Counted from the first letter of the stretch, positions 35,065 to 44,632 are shown. The stretch is DNA of 64,000 nucleotides from an uncultured Pseudomonadota bacterium (GCA_902762295.1 CACWNX010000002.1:62001-126000); one strand, 5' to 3'. The notes: generated by a model not told the origin, from the sequence alone. Numbers and translations: made by a program.

Positions 35065-36375
35065 ATGATTAAAAAAGAAAAAATCAAAGATTTACACTAT
35101 TCTGTGACAGGCATTTTGACCGCCGATGAAATTCAATCGGCCGCCGATGAAATATTGCAAAAATACGGTGCCGATATTAAAATGCCCGGCTTTCGCAAGG
35201 GACATGTGCCACTGACCGTTCTGCGTCAAAAATACAACGCGTCCGCCATGGGCGAAGCCATTGACAAACTGATGAATTCCGACATTGAAAAATATGCCGC
35301 AGATAAAAAAATACGTCTTGCCGGCGCACCGCACGCAGACCTGGGAAAATGGGAGATTGGCAAAGATGCAGAATATACACTGGACTTTGATATTTTGCCG
35401 ACATTGCCAGAAATTGATTTAGAAAAATTTACCGTCACCAAAAAAGTGACCAAACTGGATGAATCCGAGGTTGAAAAGGCATTGGAAAATCTGCGCCGCG
35501 CACGCAGTACCGCCGAAAAACAGCCGGCGGATTATGTGGCCAAACAGGGCGACACCGCCGTTATTGACTTTACCGGCTTTATCGGCAAAGACGCGTTTCC
35601 GGGTGGTGCGGGCGAAAAACATCACTTGGTTTTGGGTTCGGGCGCGTTTATTCCGGGATTTGAAGACCAGGTTATCGGCCATAAATCTGGCGATGAGTTT
35701 GATGTAAATGTTAAATTTCCAAAAGATTATCATGCGGAAAACCTTGCGGGCAAGGCGGCGCGTTTCGCGGTAAAGGTGCACGAAGTTCGCAAACACATTT
35801 TGCCGGAATTAAATGATGATTTGGCAAAAGAAATTGGATTCGAAACCGTTGAAAAACTGCGTGAACATATTCGTGAAATTCTGAATAACCAATATGCCGA
35901 TGCCGCCCAACAAGAAATGCGCAATGAATTACTGGATATATTGGCGGACAAAGTGAAACTGAATCTGCCGGATGTATTGGTTGACCAAGAATTACAAATG
36001 GCAAAAAATGAACATGAACACCATCATGCACACTGTGACGGGAAATGTGGTGATGAATGCAAATTTGACGAAAAGAAAGAACGCAAAGATGCCGAACGCC
36101 GCGTAAAACTCGGCTTAACTCTGGCAGAATGGGGTACAAAAAATAAAGTAGAGGTTTCGCGCGACGACCTGCAACAGGCTATCTGGGCCGAGGCCGCACG
36201 TTATCCCGACCCGAAACAGATTTTTGAATTTTATAACAAAAATCCAAATGCATTAACAATGCTGCGTGGAATGATTTTTGAACGCAAAGCATTGGATGCA
36301 ATGCTGACCCATGTTAAACAGAAAGAAAAATCGGTTAAACCAACCGAACTGTTTGAACAGGCAACTGCAAAATAA
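35065..36375 (+). CDS. tig: Trigger factor (ribosome-bound chaperone and prolyl isomerase)
   Basis: 436 residues; ATG at 35065 has the ribosome site AAAGGGA, while an upstream in-frame ATG overlaps the promoter. The N-terminal ribosome-binding domain holds the signature KMPGFRKGHVPLTVLRQKYN-type loop (GFRKG near 42). The PPIase domain lies at about 155-235 (DFTGFIGKDAFPGGAGEKHH). Within the C-terminal chaperone domain, near residues 314-336, is an insert rich in His, Cys, Asp and Glu (EHEHHHAHCDGKCGDECK). That is a plausible metal-binding site not found in the usual E. coli-type protein. Confidence 0.96.
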   Translation: MIKKEKIKDLHYSVTGILTADEIQSAADEILQKYGADIKMPGFRKGHVPLTVLRQKYNASAMGEAIDKLMNSDIEKYAADKKIRLAGAPHADLGKWEIGKDAEYTLDFDILPTLPEIDLEKFTVTKKVTKLDESEVEKALENLRRARSTAEKQPADYVAKQGDTAVIDFTGFIGKDAFPGGAGEKHHLVLGSGAFIPGFEDQVIGHKSGDEFDVNVKFPKDYHAENLAGKAARFAVKVHEVRKHILPELNDDLAKEIGFETVEKLREHIREILNNQYADAAQQEMRNELLDILADKVKLNLPDVLVDQELQMAKNEHEHHHAHCDGKCGDECKFDEKKERKDAERRVKLGLTLAEWGTKNKVEVSRDDLQQAIWAEAARYPDPKQIFEFYNKNPNALTMLRGMIFERKALDAMLTHVKQKEKSVKPTELFEQATAK

Positions 36376-36395
36376 TAAAAATTTGCACAAACAGT

Positions 36396-36425
36396 AAAAC
36401 CGCCCACAGAATAGGGCGGTTTTTA
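36396..36425. terminator. Bidirectional intrinsic terminator after tig
   Basis: AAAACCGCCC pairs with GGGCGGTTTT, between convergent tig and the exported-protein gene. Confidence 0.88.
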
Positions 36426-36426
36426 A

Positions 36427-37302
36427 TTAGTTGCAACTATCCGGTCCCAGTGTAAATTTCCCGATACCGTCGGTATATTCTGTGGAATCTGGTTTACAAG
36501 CATCGGCACTGGTTGCGCCATTTGTCGTAATCGTTAAGTATTGCGACGAACATTGCGCACGGCAACCAGTTACAACATTATTAAAATTTGATTGGGTAAA
36601 ATCTATGGTGCAACCCGTGGCATAATATGGCACTGAAACATTTTCACATCTATACACCCCCCAATTATAATTGCCACTGGGATTATCGGGTCTGAATTTA
36701 ACACCATTTGTTTCTGCGGAATCTTTCTTTGGAATTTTACCTGGGGCACACTGGCCGCAATATCTAACGGTTTGCTTATATGGTATTTTTGTGGTCGCAT
36801 TTGAAATAATTTGTGTTAGCAATTCATGGTCAATATGCCCGACGACACACCCGGCGGACGATACATTCAAATTATCCTGTTTACATTTACACGCATCAAC
36901 CCTCCAATAGGTGTAATTATTGCCTTCGTCAATCCACTGCGCATTTCCGGTCTGGTATTCTTTTTTGCATGTCCAATCGCCACTGCCGCCGGTAACACTT
37001 ACATTAAATTTGCTGCACGCCCGGGTATTAGAATAACATTTATTACCTTCGAAATGACCGACACCACTCTCATTGTTCGCATTTAAAACAAATTTTGGGA
37101 GAGTATACCCAGTGGTCGGCACACAAACCTCATACCCAACTATACCATCGTCTTCGCATGTGAATTTTCTGCATTTATATCCATTATCTTGCAATTCCTG
37201 AATATCACACTCGCCGAACCCTTTGCAATTTACGGCAAAAGCCGTATCGGCACACATAAAAAACATACTAAACAATAAAAATTTAAATAAATTCAATCTC
37301 AC
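36427..37302 (-). CDS. Exported Cys-rich protein of unknown function
   Basis: 291 residues from GTG at 37302, chosen because AAGGGG lies eight bases upstream and the protein then begins with a signal peptide (MRLNLFKFLLFSMFFMCADT, cleaved near AFA). An ATG 60 codons further up would give an implausible leader. The mature part has about 20 cysteines in short loops (NCKGFGECDIQ, YKCRKFTCEDDG, RYCGQCAPGK), resembling EGF-like or other disulfide-rich surface proteins. No family recognised. Confidence 0.75.
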   Translation of the reverse strand: MRLNLFKFLLFSMFFMCADTAFAVNCKGFGECDIQELQDNGYKCRKFTCEDDGIVGYEVCVPTTGYTLPKFVLNANNESGVGHFEGNKCYSNTRACSKFNVSVTGGSGDWTCKKEYQTGNAQWIDEGNNYTYWRVDACKCKQDNLNVSSAGCVVGHIDHELLTQIISNATTKIPYKQTVRYCGQCAPGKIPKKDSAETNGVKFRPDNPSGNYNWGVYRCENVSVPYYATGCTIDFTQSNFNNVVTGCRAQCSSQYLTITTNGATSADACKPDSTEYTDGIGKFTLGPDSCN

Positions 37303-37316
37303 ACAAAAACCCCTTG

Positions 37317-37347
37317 GTGGTATTATACCACTACACCCAACAACGGC
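37317..37347 (-). promoter_or_regulatory. Likely promoter of the Cys-rich exported protein
   Basis: On the minus strand TTGCGC and TATAAT are 18 bp apart, with TATAAT near 37325. The -10 sits inside a near-palindrome TGGTATAATACCA, which could be an operator. Confidence 0.5.
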
Positions 37348-37963
37348 GCAAGGTGAAAACACAACACAAAACAACAAAAAATCAGAGCAAAAATCGCCCC
37401 ACCACCCCAAAAACCCGCACAAACCCGCAGAAATCCGCCACTTTTTACGATTTTCTGGGTCAGAATAGGGCGATTTTGTCAAATTTTAGCCCAAACCCCA
37501 AACGGTCATATTCCACCGCCTTTGTTCACATAATTTCGCACCCAAAGCATAAAAATCCCGAATACAAAAAAATCACGCACACAGAGATATAATGAAAAAA
37601 TTTTCTGAATATTCAGAACTTGCGCAAAATTTTACAAAAATCTACGCGGCACCCACAAATCAAATCTACCAAATTTTCAAAACACACACAATGTGGCAGA
37701 CAGCGAGCAAATTGTTTCAACGCGCATAATTTATACACCCAGGTGCTCAAGAGAGAAAACGAACCCGAACAGGCGGGCACTCTAATAGCCAGCAAATTGT
37801 TTTAAATCATATATTTATACGTCACAAGCCCCAGAGCAAATTATTTTTATGTGCCACATCAAACAGTACGAACATGAGTTAGATTATATTCTATGTATAG
37901 TTTTTTTTTGGTGCACCAGCACCATAGATTCATGCATTATATTATGTATTATGGTTTTGTGTC

Positions 37964-38023
37964 ATATTATGTATAGTTTTGGGTAAAACGCCCTGCGTTG
38001 AAACACAAAACTATACATAATAT
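37964..38023. repeat. 18 bp perfect inverted repeat
   Basis: ATATTATGTATAGTTTTG (37964-37981) is the exact reverse complement of 38006-38023; a 24-base loop lies between. It is not followed by a T tract, so it is not a plain terminator. Confidence 0.8.
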
Positions 38024-38349
38024 ACATTATGCGCCTTTTATATATATCCACCCCACCACCAAAAACAATATTTTCAATAATTAAAATTATATGCTTAAAA
38101 CAAACAAATAAACCAATTAAATTATACAATGGTTCAATTATAATCTGCAAAACCAACAGCACGCCCACACTGCAAATTTCGTGAAAATTTTAAAATTATG
38201 TGTTTTTTATAAAAATTCGTGCATTTGCACTATAAAAAGCACCCAAAAACACCCGAATTAGGCACTTCGCCCTATTCCTGTGATACATTATTACGAACAC
38301 AGCACAACCAACCGAATTTACTGATATTTTTTAATTTTTGAAATTCACA

Positions 38350-38396
38350 AAAAAACATAAAAAACGCCTGAAATCGGGCATCTTTTATGTTTTTAA
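38350..38396 (-). terminator. Intrinsic terminator of prfA
   Basis: On the minus strand AAAAACATAAAA and TTTTATGTTTTT pair around an inner GCC/GGC stem and end in Ts. Confidence 0.75.
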
Positions 38397-38403
38397 CTAC
38401 AAT

Positions 38404-39468
38404 TTATTCCATTGCCGCCAAACGTTCCAACTGGTCAGCCGCAATCAGCGCGTCTATCATCTCGTCCAAACCTTCGCCCCCCGCCAAAATATCATCAAGT
38501 TTATACAATGTTAGTTTGATACGATGATCTGTCACACGTTGTTCTGGAAAATTATAAGTACGGATTTTTTCGCTTCTGTCGCCCGAACCAACCATACTGC
38601 GCCGTGACGATGTACGCGCCGCATCCTGTTCGTTACGTTCTTTCTCATACAATTTTGACCGTAAAACCGCCATAGCCGTAGCCTTGTTCTGAATCTGACT
38701 GCGTTCATTTTGGCACGTGACCACTATTCCGGTCGGGAAATGCGTAATGCGCACCGCGCTATCGGTCTTGTTAACATGCTGCCCCCCCGCCCCAGATGCA
38801 CGAAAAACATCAATACGAATATCCTTTTCTTCAATTTTAACATCTATATCTTGGGCTTCGGGCATAACCGCAACCGAAACCGCAGATGTATGAATACGAC
38901 CGCCCGCCTCGGTTTCTGGGACGCGTTGAACACGATGAATGCCTGATTCAAATTTCATGCGCGCATAAACCCCATCACCATCAATTTTGAATATAATTTC
39001 TTTATAGCCATGCAATGATGTTGCGTTTTCTTCTACAATTTCAATTTTCCACCCGTGCCGCAACGCATAGGATTTATATTGGTTAAACAAATCGCCCGCA
39101 AACAGCGCAGACTCTTCGCCTCCAACACCCGCACGAATTTCCATAATAGCACTGTTATCATCTGCATCATCTCGTGGCAGCAAAGCAATCTGTAACCGTT
39201 TTTCAATGTCTGGCAAGGCATGTTTAAGACTTTCCAACTGTTCAATCGCTATATCGCGAAGTTCCGCATCATGTTGCATTTCGGTTGCGTCAGATATGCC
39301 CTGCTTTACCGAAAAATATTCATCCACCAATGGCAAGATTTCCGCCACATGCGAATATTCTTTTGACAGTTTCGTCAACTCTGCGCCGGAAACATCACCC
39401 GAATTCATTTGTGCCTGAATATCGGCGGCGCGTTTTTTTATATCCAATAACTTCTGGTCAATTATCAT
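38404..39468 (-). CDS. prfA: Peptide chain release factor 1
   Basis: Terminates translation at UAA and UAG. ATG at 39468 (MIIDQKLLDIKK) gives 354 residues, the usual RF1 length; two earlier in-frame ATGs lie at the end of hisS. The peptidyl-tRNA hydrolysis motif GAGGQHVNKTDSAVR carries GGQ near residue 230. The codon-recognition region around GYKEIIF and HRVQRVPETEAGGRIHTS is typical. It begins one base after the hisS stop. prmC, which often follows, is not present. Confidence 0.97.
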   Translation of the reverse strand: MIIDQKLLDIKKRAADIQAQMNSGDVSGAELTKLSKEYSHVAEILPLVDEYFSVKQGISDATEMQHDAELRDIAIEQLESLKHALPDIEKRLQIALLPRDDADDNSAIMEIRAGVGGEESALFAGDLFNQYKSYALRHGWKIEIVEENATSLHGYKEIIFKIDGDGVYARMKFESGIHRVQRVPETEAGGRIHTSAVSVAVMPEAQDIDVKIEEKDIRIDVFRASGAGGQHVNKTDSAVRITHFPTGIVVTCQNERSQIQNKATAMAVLRSKLYEKERNEQDAARTSSRRSMVGSGDRSEKIRTYNFPEQRVTDHRIKLTLYKLDDILAGGEGLDEMIDALIAADQLERLAAME

Positions 39469-39469
39469 T

Positions 39470-40774
39470 TTACGCATTTCCCCGAACAAATTTAATTGCA
39501 TCCACAACCGGCATTTGCGACTGTTCACCTGTCAACATATTTTTTACCGATATTTGTTTGTTTTTAACTTCATCTTCGCCAATTATCATACTGTATTTAG
39601 CCATAATTTTGTCGGCATATTCAATTTGGTTTTTGAACTTTTTATCGGTATCCAAATATGCCACAGACGGCACCCCGGCATCCCGCAAAGCATTCAACAC
39701 AGACATTGCATACGGTAAATTTTCATCACCCATAACCAGTACCGCCACATCAACCCCGGATTCAAATTTACTTAAATCAATCTTGCCAGATTCCGCCAAT
39801 GTGACAAAAATTCGTGAAAATCCGATTGCCGCACCGACACCAATTATCTTAGTCTTGCTAAATTTTTCAACCAAATTCGCATAACGACCGCCACCTGCGG
39901 CAGTTCCCAATTCGGGATATTCGGACAATTTAAATTCAAAAACTAATCCGGTATAATATGCCAATCCGCGAGTAATCGACAAATCAATCTTGGCATTTTT
40001 TACACCAAATTCCGACAATTTTTTCATGAAATCGTTCAATTCTTGAATTGCCGAATCAAGACCCGCCGCCCTGTTTTCAAAATATTTATAACCATTTGAA
40101 AACACGGATTTTATCTCGTTTTCTAATCTTTCGTTTTTAAGTATATCTGCCAACCACACATTAAATTCTTCTTCAGTTATCTTTTCGCGTTTATCTATCA
40201 AAATGAAAATTTCTTTTTTCTGATCCGAACTTAACCCCAAATATTCAAACAACGCGTCCCAAAACGGTCGTGACCCAACCAAAACACAATTATCACCAAT
40301 AAATTCCGACACGGAATTTAAAGTTCGCTGAATTACAGAGATAATTTCTACGTCATAATTTGTAGACAACGAATTTATATCCATTATATCCATATCCATT
40401 TGATAAAATTCACGGTAACGACCACGCTGCTTGCGTTCGCCACGATACCGTTTTGAAAACTGACTTGCACGAAATGGAAAAACCAAATCATTCAGATGAC
40501 CCGCAACATAACGCGACAAACCGACCGTTCCGTCATACCGCAGCCCCATTTTCGTGTCACCCTTTTGAAACAAATACATCTGTGTTTCAATTTCGTCCCA
40601 ATTATCTTTATCCGTTAACACTTCGGCGCGCTCTATCGCCGGTAAATCAAGGTACGAAAAACCGGCAGTGCGCAACACATCAAGCATCCGCGTGGCACAA
40701 AAGTCTACAAACCGTTGCGCCGCCGGCAGCAATTCTATAAATCCAGATAAAGGTTTTGTTGGTTTCAGTTCCAT
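39470..40774 (-). CDS. hisS: Histidyl-tRNA synthetase
   Basis: Class II synthetase of 434 residues. Motif 2 region is FSKRYRGERKQRGRYREFYQ; the histidine-specific loop is LSITRGLAYYTGLVFEF, followed by GGGRYANLVEKF and motif 3 AAIGFSRIFVTL. A C-terminal anticodon-binding domain is present (VAVLVMGDENLPYAMSVL). It lies upstream of prfA in one unit. Confidence 0.95.
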   Translation of the reverse strand: MELKPTKPLSGFIELLPAAQRFVDFCATRMLDVLRTAGFSYLDLPAIERAEVLTDKDNWDEIETQMYLFQKGDTKMGLRYDGTVGLSRYVAGHLNDLVFPFRASQFSKRYRGERKQRGRYREFYQMDMDIMDINSLSTNYDVEIISVIQRTLNSVSEFIGDNCVLVGSRPFWDALFEYLGLSSDQKKEIFILIDKREKITEEEFNVWLADILKNERLENEIKSVFSNGYKYFENRAAGLDSAIQELNDFMKKLSEFGVKNAKIDLSITRGLAYYTGLVFEFKLSEYPELGTAAGGGRYANLVEKFSKTKIIGVGAAIGFSRIFVTLAESGKIDLSKFESGVDVAVLVMGDENLPYAMSVLNALRDAGVPSVAYLDTDKKFKNQIEYADKIMAKYSMIIGEDEVKNKQISVKNMLTGEQSQMPVVDAIKFVRGNA

Positions 40775-40969
40775 TTTATTTTCCTCTGTGTATCATTTTT
40801 ATTCTGACCCGTGCGCCAACGACGCACACAATTTAACAACCGGTTGATTTTACGCTAGAAATGCACGCCGCCATGGGCGTGATGAACAAAATACAAAATC
40901 TTTTGCACGACTAACATGCCGTCATTATACACAAAAGACTTTATATTTTCAATAATTTTCTAATGCTGG

Positions 40970-41605
40970 TTACTTGTATGCCCCCAATTTGATTCGCAGG
41001 CGCAACAACTTTACAAACATATATACATCCGCAACCGCGTATAGCAATAAATACACCGCCAAAAACCATATTAAAACCCCAATTGCTAAATTCGGCAAAA
41101 ACAATAACACCACCGACAGCAAAATCATAACAACCGCCCCAATCAAATCAATTTTGTATTGTCCAAACCAAAGACGCGCCATATTTATTGAAAAGAACAG
41201 CAATCTTAGCGCGTTCATCAAGAATAAAACGACAAAAACATATACCATTCCAATTGTCGCGCCACGTGGATAGGCACAAAAAACAATACCCAAAATCAGT
41301 GTGACCAACCCAAAAAACATATCAAAAGACCCTATTCCAAACCCCATATTTGATGCAAAAACCATACTGACACGGTAAAGCCCAAATAAAATCAGTACCG
41401 CCCCAACAACAAATGTGACCGCCGTCATAATTTCAACCGGCTTTATCATCATCAGAATTGCAACAACAATAAATAAAATTGCTTCGCCTATTAGTAATGG
41501 TGCAGTATTTTTATAAATCCGATTCACCAATAATGCGCCCTTACGGATTCTGGATTCTCTTGCTTTTCCTTTTGATTTAGTTGATATTTCTGATTTTTTT
41601 ACCAT
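40970..41605 (-). CDS. HdeD/DUF308-like membrane protein
   Basis: 211 residues with about six hydrophobic helices arranged as pairs, the pattern of HdeD-type proteins (for example AVTFVVGAVLILFGLYR and GLVTLILGIVFCAYP). ATG at 41605 (MVKKSEIS) is preferred because GGGGG lies five bases before it; another ATG lies four codons upstream. The N-terminus is basic (KSKGKARESRIRKG). HdeD is linked to acid stress in enteric bacteria, but the family is broad and no role can be claimed. Confidence 0.75.
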   Translation of the reverse strand: MVKKSEISTKSKGKARESRIRKGALLVNRIYKNTAPLLIGEAILFIVVAILMMIKPVEIMTAVTFVVGAVLILFGLYRVSMVFASNMGFGIGSFDMFFGLVTLILGIVFCAYPRGATIGMVYVFVVLFLMNALRLLFFSINMARLWFGQYKIDLIGAVVMILLSVVLLFLPNLAIGVLIWFLAVYLLLYAVADVYMFVKLLRLRIKLGAYK

Positions 41606-41728
41606 ATTTGCCCCCATACAAATTACACATAATTAAATAATAACATATTTTGCGAATCAAAACAACACGAATAAAAGCATAAAAAAAGATTATTGCAGAT
41701 AAACATTTTTCCGCCTATGATATACAAC

Positions 41729-42424
41729 ATGAAATATACCGATGCGCATTGTCATATACTTACGCCACCACACAATGAAGTTGTGTGCTGTGCCTGCGAT
41801 GCAACAAATGAAGATGATTGGGAAAAAGTAATAAACAACTCAAACAGCGAAAATGTTTTTGCATGCATTGGAATTCATCCATGGTACATAAACAGTATTC
41901 GGAACGGTTGGGAATCGCGACTTTATGAAACACTGGTGCAAAACCCAACCGTTATGGTCGGCGAAGTCGGCATTGATAAACATAAACCAGATATTGAAAC
42001 ACAAATCAAAGTTTTCGCCGACCAATTAGAAATCGCCGCAAAATTAAAGCGACCGTTGCACCTGCACTGCGTTGGCGCGTGGGACAAAATTTTACATATA
42101 TTCAAAACCAGGGGCAACCATATGCCACCAACCATACTGGCGCATCGGTTCTGCGATAACCCGCAAATTATTGAACAAATTGCCGACAAATATAATGTAT
42201 ATTTCTCGTATTCAATGGAAAGCACACCCGACATTATTCGCGCAACCCCAATCACACGCATTTTAACCGAAAGCGATACATTTGATGTCCAAAAACAAAT
42301 TCAAAATATTATAACCGCAATCAACAATATCGCAGAAATAACACAATCTGAACCAAACGAAATATCCGAACAAATATATGAAAATTTTCAAAGGATGGTA
42401 AGTTATGTCCGACCAATTGAATAG
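41729..42424 (+). CDS. TatD-related metal-dependent hydrolase
   Basis: Amidohydrolase-fold protein of 231 residues from MKYTDAHCH; a start at 41717 is possible. Metal-binding and active-site segments are DAHCH at the start, IGIHPWY, GEVGID and HLHCVGAW. The later Asp of the canonical ETDAP motif is not obvious: the region reads SYSMESTPDIIR. It may be a divergent deoxyribonuclease-like TatD. The 3' end overlaps the next gene by 20 bases, indicating coupling. Confidence 0.8.
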   Translation: MKYTDAHCHILTPPHNEVVCCACDATNEDDWEKVINNSNSENVFACIGIHPWYINSIRNGWESRLYETLVQNPTVMVGEVGIDKHKPDIETQIKVFADQLEIAAKLKRPLHLHCVGAWDKILHIFKTRGNHMPPTILAHRFCDNPQIIEQIADKYNVYFSYSMESTPDIIRATPITRILTESDTFDVQKQIQNIITAINNIAEITQSEPNEISEQIYENFQRMVSYVRPIE

Positions 42425-43082
42425 ATTACGAATGCTGATTGGTGATGATAAAATAAATAAATTACACAACGCCACCGTTATGGTTGTTGGATGTGGTGCG
42501 GTCGGTTCTTTTGCGATTGAGGCCCTGGCACGAAGTGGCATTGGAAATATGATTTTGGTTGACTTTGACAGGGTTGAACCGTCAAATATAAACCGACAAA
42601 TATCTGCATTGCATTCCACAATAGACAAGCCAAAAACACTTGTTGCCCGGGAACGAGTTGCCGATATAAACCCGGACATAAACATAAACATTTTTAACAT
42701 ATTTTGGGATGAAAAAACCGATCTGGCCGTGCATCCAGATTTTGTAATTGATGCCATCGATTCTGTTCAATCTAAAATCGCGCTTTACCGTTGGTGTAAT
42801 AAAAATAACATTGAATTTATATCATCCATGGGGGCGGCACGCAAGACCGACCCAACCAAAATCAAAATAGATAAAATATCAAAAACATTCGCCTGCCCTT
42901 TGGCGGCAAAGATACGAAAAATTGTCCGCGATGAAAAAATTCCAGATTTTCCTGCAATATTTTCAACCGAAGTGCCATCCGGCAATATCGCCACCAACAA
43001 AAATTTCGGTTCTATCATAACCGTCACCGGAACATTTGGATTACTTGCTGCAAATTATGCCATAGCCCACATAATAAAATAA
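42405..43082 (+). CDS. TcdA/CsdL-like ThiF-family enzyme
   Basis: E1-like ATP-dependent enzyme of 225 residues; relatives (TcdA) cyclise t6A at position 37 of tRNAs reading ANN codons. Nucleotide-binding motif VVGCGAVGSFAIEALARSG, then VDFDRVEPSNINRQ, VIDAIDSVQSK, and the late segments FSTEVPSGN and GSIITVTGTFG. The lack of Zn-binding CxxC pairs fits TcdA over ThiF/MoeB. Overlaps the TatD-like gene. Confidence 0.88.
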   Translation: MSDQLNRLRMLIGDDKINKLHNATVMVVGCGAVGSFAIEALARSGIGNMILVDFDRVEPSNINRQISALHSTIDKPKTLVARERVADINPDININIFNIFWDEKTDLAVHPDFVIDAIDSVQSKIALYRWCNKNNIEFISSMGAARKTDPTKIKIDKISKTFACPLAAKIRKIVRDEKIPDFPAIFSTEVPSGNIATNKNFGSIITVTGTFGLLAANYAIAHIIK

Positions 43083-43105
43083 AAACCGCCGAAAACGGCG
43101 GTTTT
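43082..43105 (+). terminator. Intrinsic terminator
   Basis: AAAACCGCC pairs with GGCGGTTTT right after the stop codon. Confidence 0.88.
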
Positions 43106-43128
43106 GTTCACAGAACCCAACTGTTATT

Positions 43129-43331
43129 TTACATATGTTTTGTCGCAAACTCTATATATGCATTAACCTGGGCAATGCGTACCGACAATCCACTTCGGTT
43201 AAATCGGATATAAAATCTGCACGTTTGATCAACAGGTTCCGCGCCGCAGACTGATCTGAACGCACCAACGCACCACAAAGCGCAATAACAAATTGCTCTT
43301 TATCTTTTAACACAGTATAACTGTTTGCCAT
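43129..43331 (-). pseudogene. Small protein gene with apparent one-base frameshift
   Basis: From ATG at 43331 (MANSYTVLKDKEQFVIALCG; ribosome site GGAG seven bases upstream) the frame runs 59 residues to a TAG at 43152. The last residues are unlike the rest. At GAAGTGGATTG (near 43190-43200) one extra G would switch to another frame. That frame reads GLSVRIAQVNAYIEFATKHM and stops at TAA 43129, giving a helical protein of about 67 residues. A G lost from a GG(G) run is the simplest account, either a real mutation or an assembly error. No family recognised. Confidence 0.6.
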
Positions 43332-43439
43332 TTTCATTCTCCATTTTTGGGTTCTTATATGACAATATTATAATACACAAAAAATATTTGTCAAGTATTA
43401 CTGTTAAAAAATATTTATAAAAATTTTGTTTGTCAAATT

Positions 43440-44309
43440 CTAGTATGTGCGTACGCCAACAAATTTTTTTAACATATCTGATTTAACACAAACATTCTTG
43501 ATTCCATGCGTACCGGCAATACGCAACATACTATCAAAATCCGCCCCTATACGCGCGGTATCATGCGCATCATCACTGATTACAACCGGCAAACCCAAAT
43601 CGGAGATTTTATCAAAAATATCGGACAATATCAAATAGTTATGGTTCATAATTAAAGACAAATTTAGTTCAATCGGCATCTGATATTTCGCCAATTCTGT
43701 TAATGACGCATGTTCCATATCTCGGTAATTTAGCCCAACTTTTTTTGGCAAATCAAAATGCGCAATCCAATTAAATTTAAATCCCATATCACGCCAATCA
43801 AATGCCGCCAATTTCATTAAATTTTGATAATATTCACGTAATAATCGTCCCGAATCACGCGGATTTGCATTCCTGATATCGTGAACATTTAACACACCAT
43901 CTGGACCCCGATCAATAAAATGCATTGCACCAATGACATAGTCCGGATTTAATCGACGTACCGCATAATTTACAACATCACGCCACCCATCATATTGAAA
44001 CCAGTCCATTTCCATACCACACAAAATATTCATATCGGTATATTTTTCGCGTAAATTCCGAACATTATCATAATGCACAGAAAAAAGCTTTATTGCATTC
44101 TCAACACTATCATTATAAATGTTTGAATACCCGCCCCGTACCGCATAACCATACATTCGTGATTTTTTTATATACGGATGCACAATAAAATGATTTGAAA
44201 AGCCTAATGTTTTCATACCACGCGCCCGGGCCGCAATAATCATTTGTTCTTCTGTATTGCGGCCATCAAAACCAAACGTATGTGTATGCAGCGAATAATC
44301 CGTTGTCAT
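43440..44309 (-). CDS. PHP-domain phosphoesterase (histidinol-phosphatase-like)
   Basis: 289 residues. PHP metal-binding motifs: SLHTHTFGFDGRN at the N-terminus, GFSNHF, CGMEMDWF, GAMHFID and the C-terminal VVISDDAHDTARIG. The layout matches HisJ/HisK-type histidinol-phosphate phosphatases, but no other his biosynthesis gene is present, so the substrate is open. Ribosome site GGGGTGATAT. Confidence 0.85.
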   Translation of the reverse strand: MTTDYSLHTHTFGFDGRNTEEQMIIAARARGMKTLGFSNHFIVHPYIKKSRMYGYAVRGGYSNIYNDSVENAIKLFSVHYDNVRNLREKYTDMNILCGMEMDWFQYDGWRDVVNYAVRRLNPDYVIGAMHFIDRGPDGVLNVHDIRNANPRDSGRLLREYYQNLMKLAAFDWRDMGFKFNWIAHFDLPKKVGLNYRDMEHASLTELAKYQMPIELNLSLIMNHNYLILSDIFDKISDLGLPVVISDDAHDTARIGADFDSMLRIAGTHGIKNVCVKSDMLKKFVGVRTY

Positions 44310-44362
44310 ATATCACCCCTGTTTTTTTATCAGTATCATCCTATAACGCACACATGTCAAAC

Positions 44363-44388
44363 AAAAACCACCTTGACAGGTGGTTTAA
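44363..44388. terminator. Terminator-like hairpin at end of the tRNA-Pro(UGG) tail region
   Basis: AAAACCACC (plus strand) pairs with GGTGGTTT. On the minus strand it is followed by TTTTTG, so it would end transcripts from the tRNA side. Confidence 0.7.
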
Positions 44389-44391
44389 ATT

Positions 44392-44632
44392 TTCTGGTCG
44401 GGGCGACATAGACCTTGATAATCAACAATCAAAATCTATAAAAAATCGTAAAAATAAAACAACCTCGGGCGACAAGGATTCGCTTGCACGGCACAATGTG
44501 CCGGCTGCGCGCAACCCGTAACGATTTCGGTTCGTTTCACTCCCGCAATCTACTTGGTTTCGAACCACGGTTCTCATCCACCGCTGCGCGGTCATAAAAT
44601 TAAAATCGGCACCTTGGCCGATTTGAATTTTA
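44392..44632 (-). repeat. tRNA tail-duplication element C (behind tRNA-Pro UGG, decayed)
   Basis: Reading the minus strand behind tRNA-Pro(UGG): a terminator closely like that of tRNA-Pro(GGG), then ACCGCGCAGCGGT and GAGAACCGTGGTTCG. Next come a weakened counterpart of the GTGAAA block and a degenerate tRNA tail (near 44463-44483). Finally a clear tail copy TGTCGCCCCGACCA lies at about 44395-44408. That last copy agrees with the 3' end of tRNA-Pro(GGG) better than with its own tRNA (which has TTTCGCCCCGACCA). Confidence 0.6.

Larger units (their letters stand above)
37303..38403. other. Long AT-rich intergenic region with repeats
   Basis: About 1.1 kb without a credible gene on either strand; frames are short and of skewed composition. 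It holds the promoter at 37317-37347. Two related copies around GCAAATTGTTT lie at about 37709 and 37793. Three variants of ATATTATGTATAGTTTT occur at about 37876-37981, and an 18 bp inverted repeat closes the set. Function is unknown; a regulatory RNA or the remains of a mobile element are possible. Confidence 0.6.

Noticed and set aside
37223..37592. Plus-strand frames in the gene desert
   Set aside because: Asn/Lys/Pro-rich composition follows from AT-rich DNA, and no ribosome site or family match is visible.
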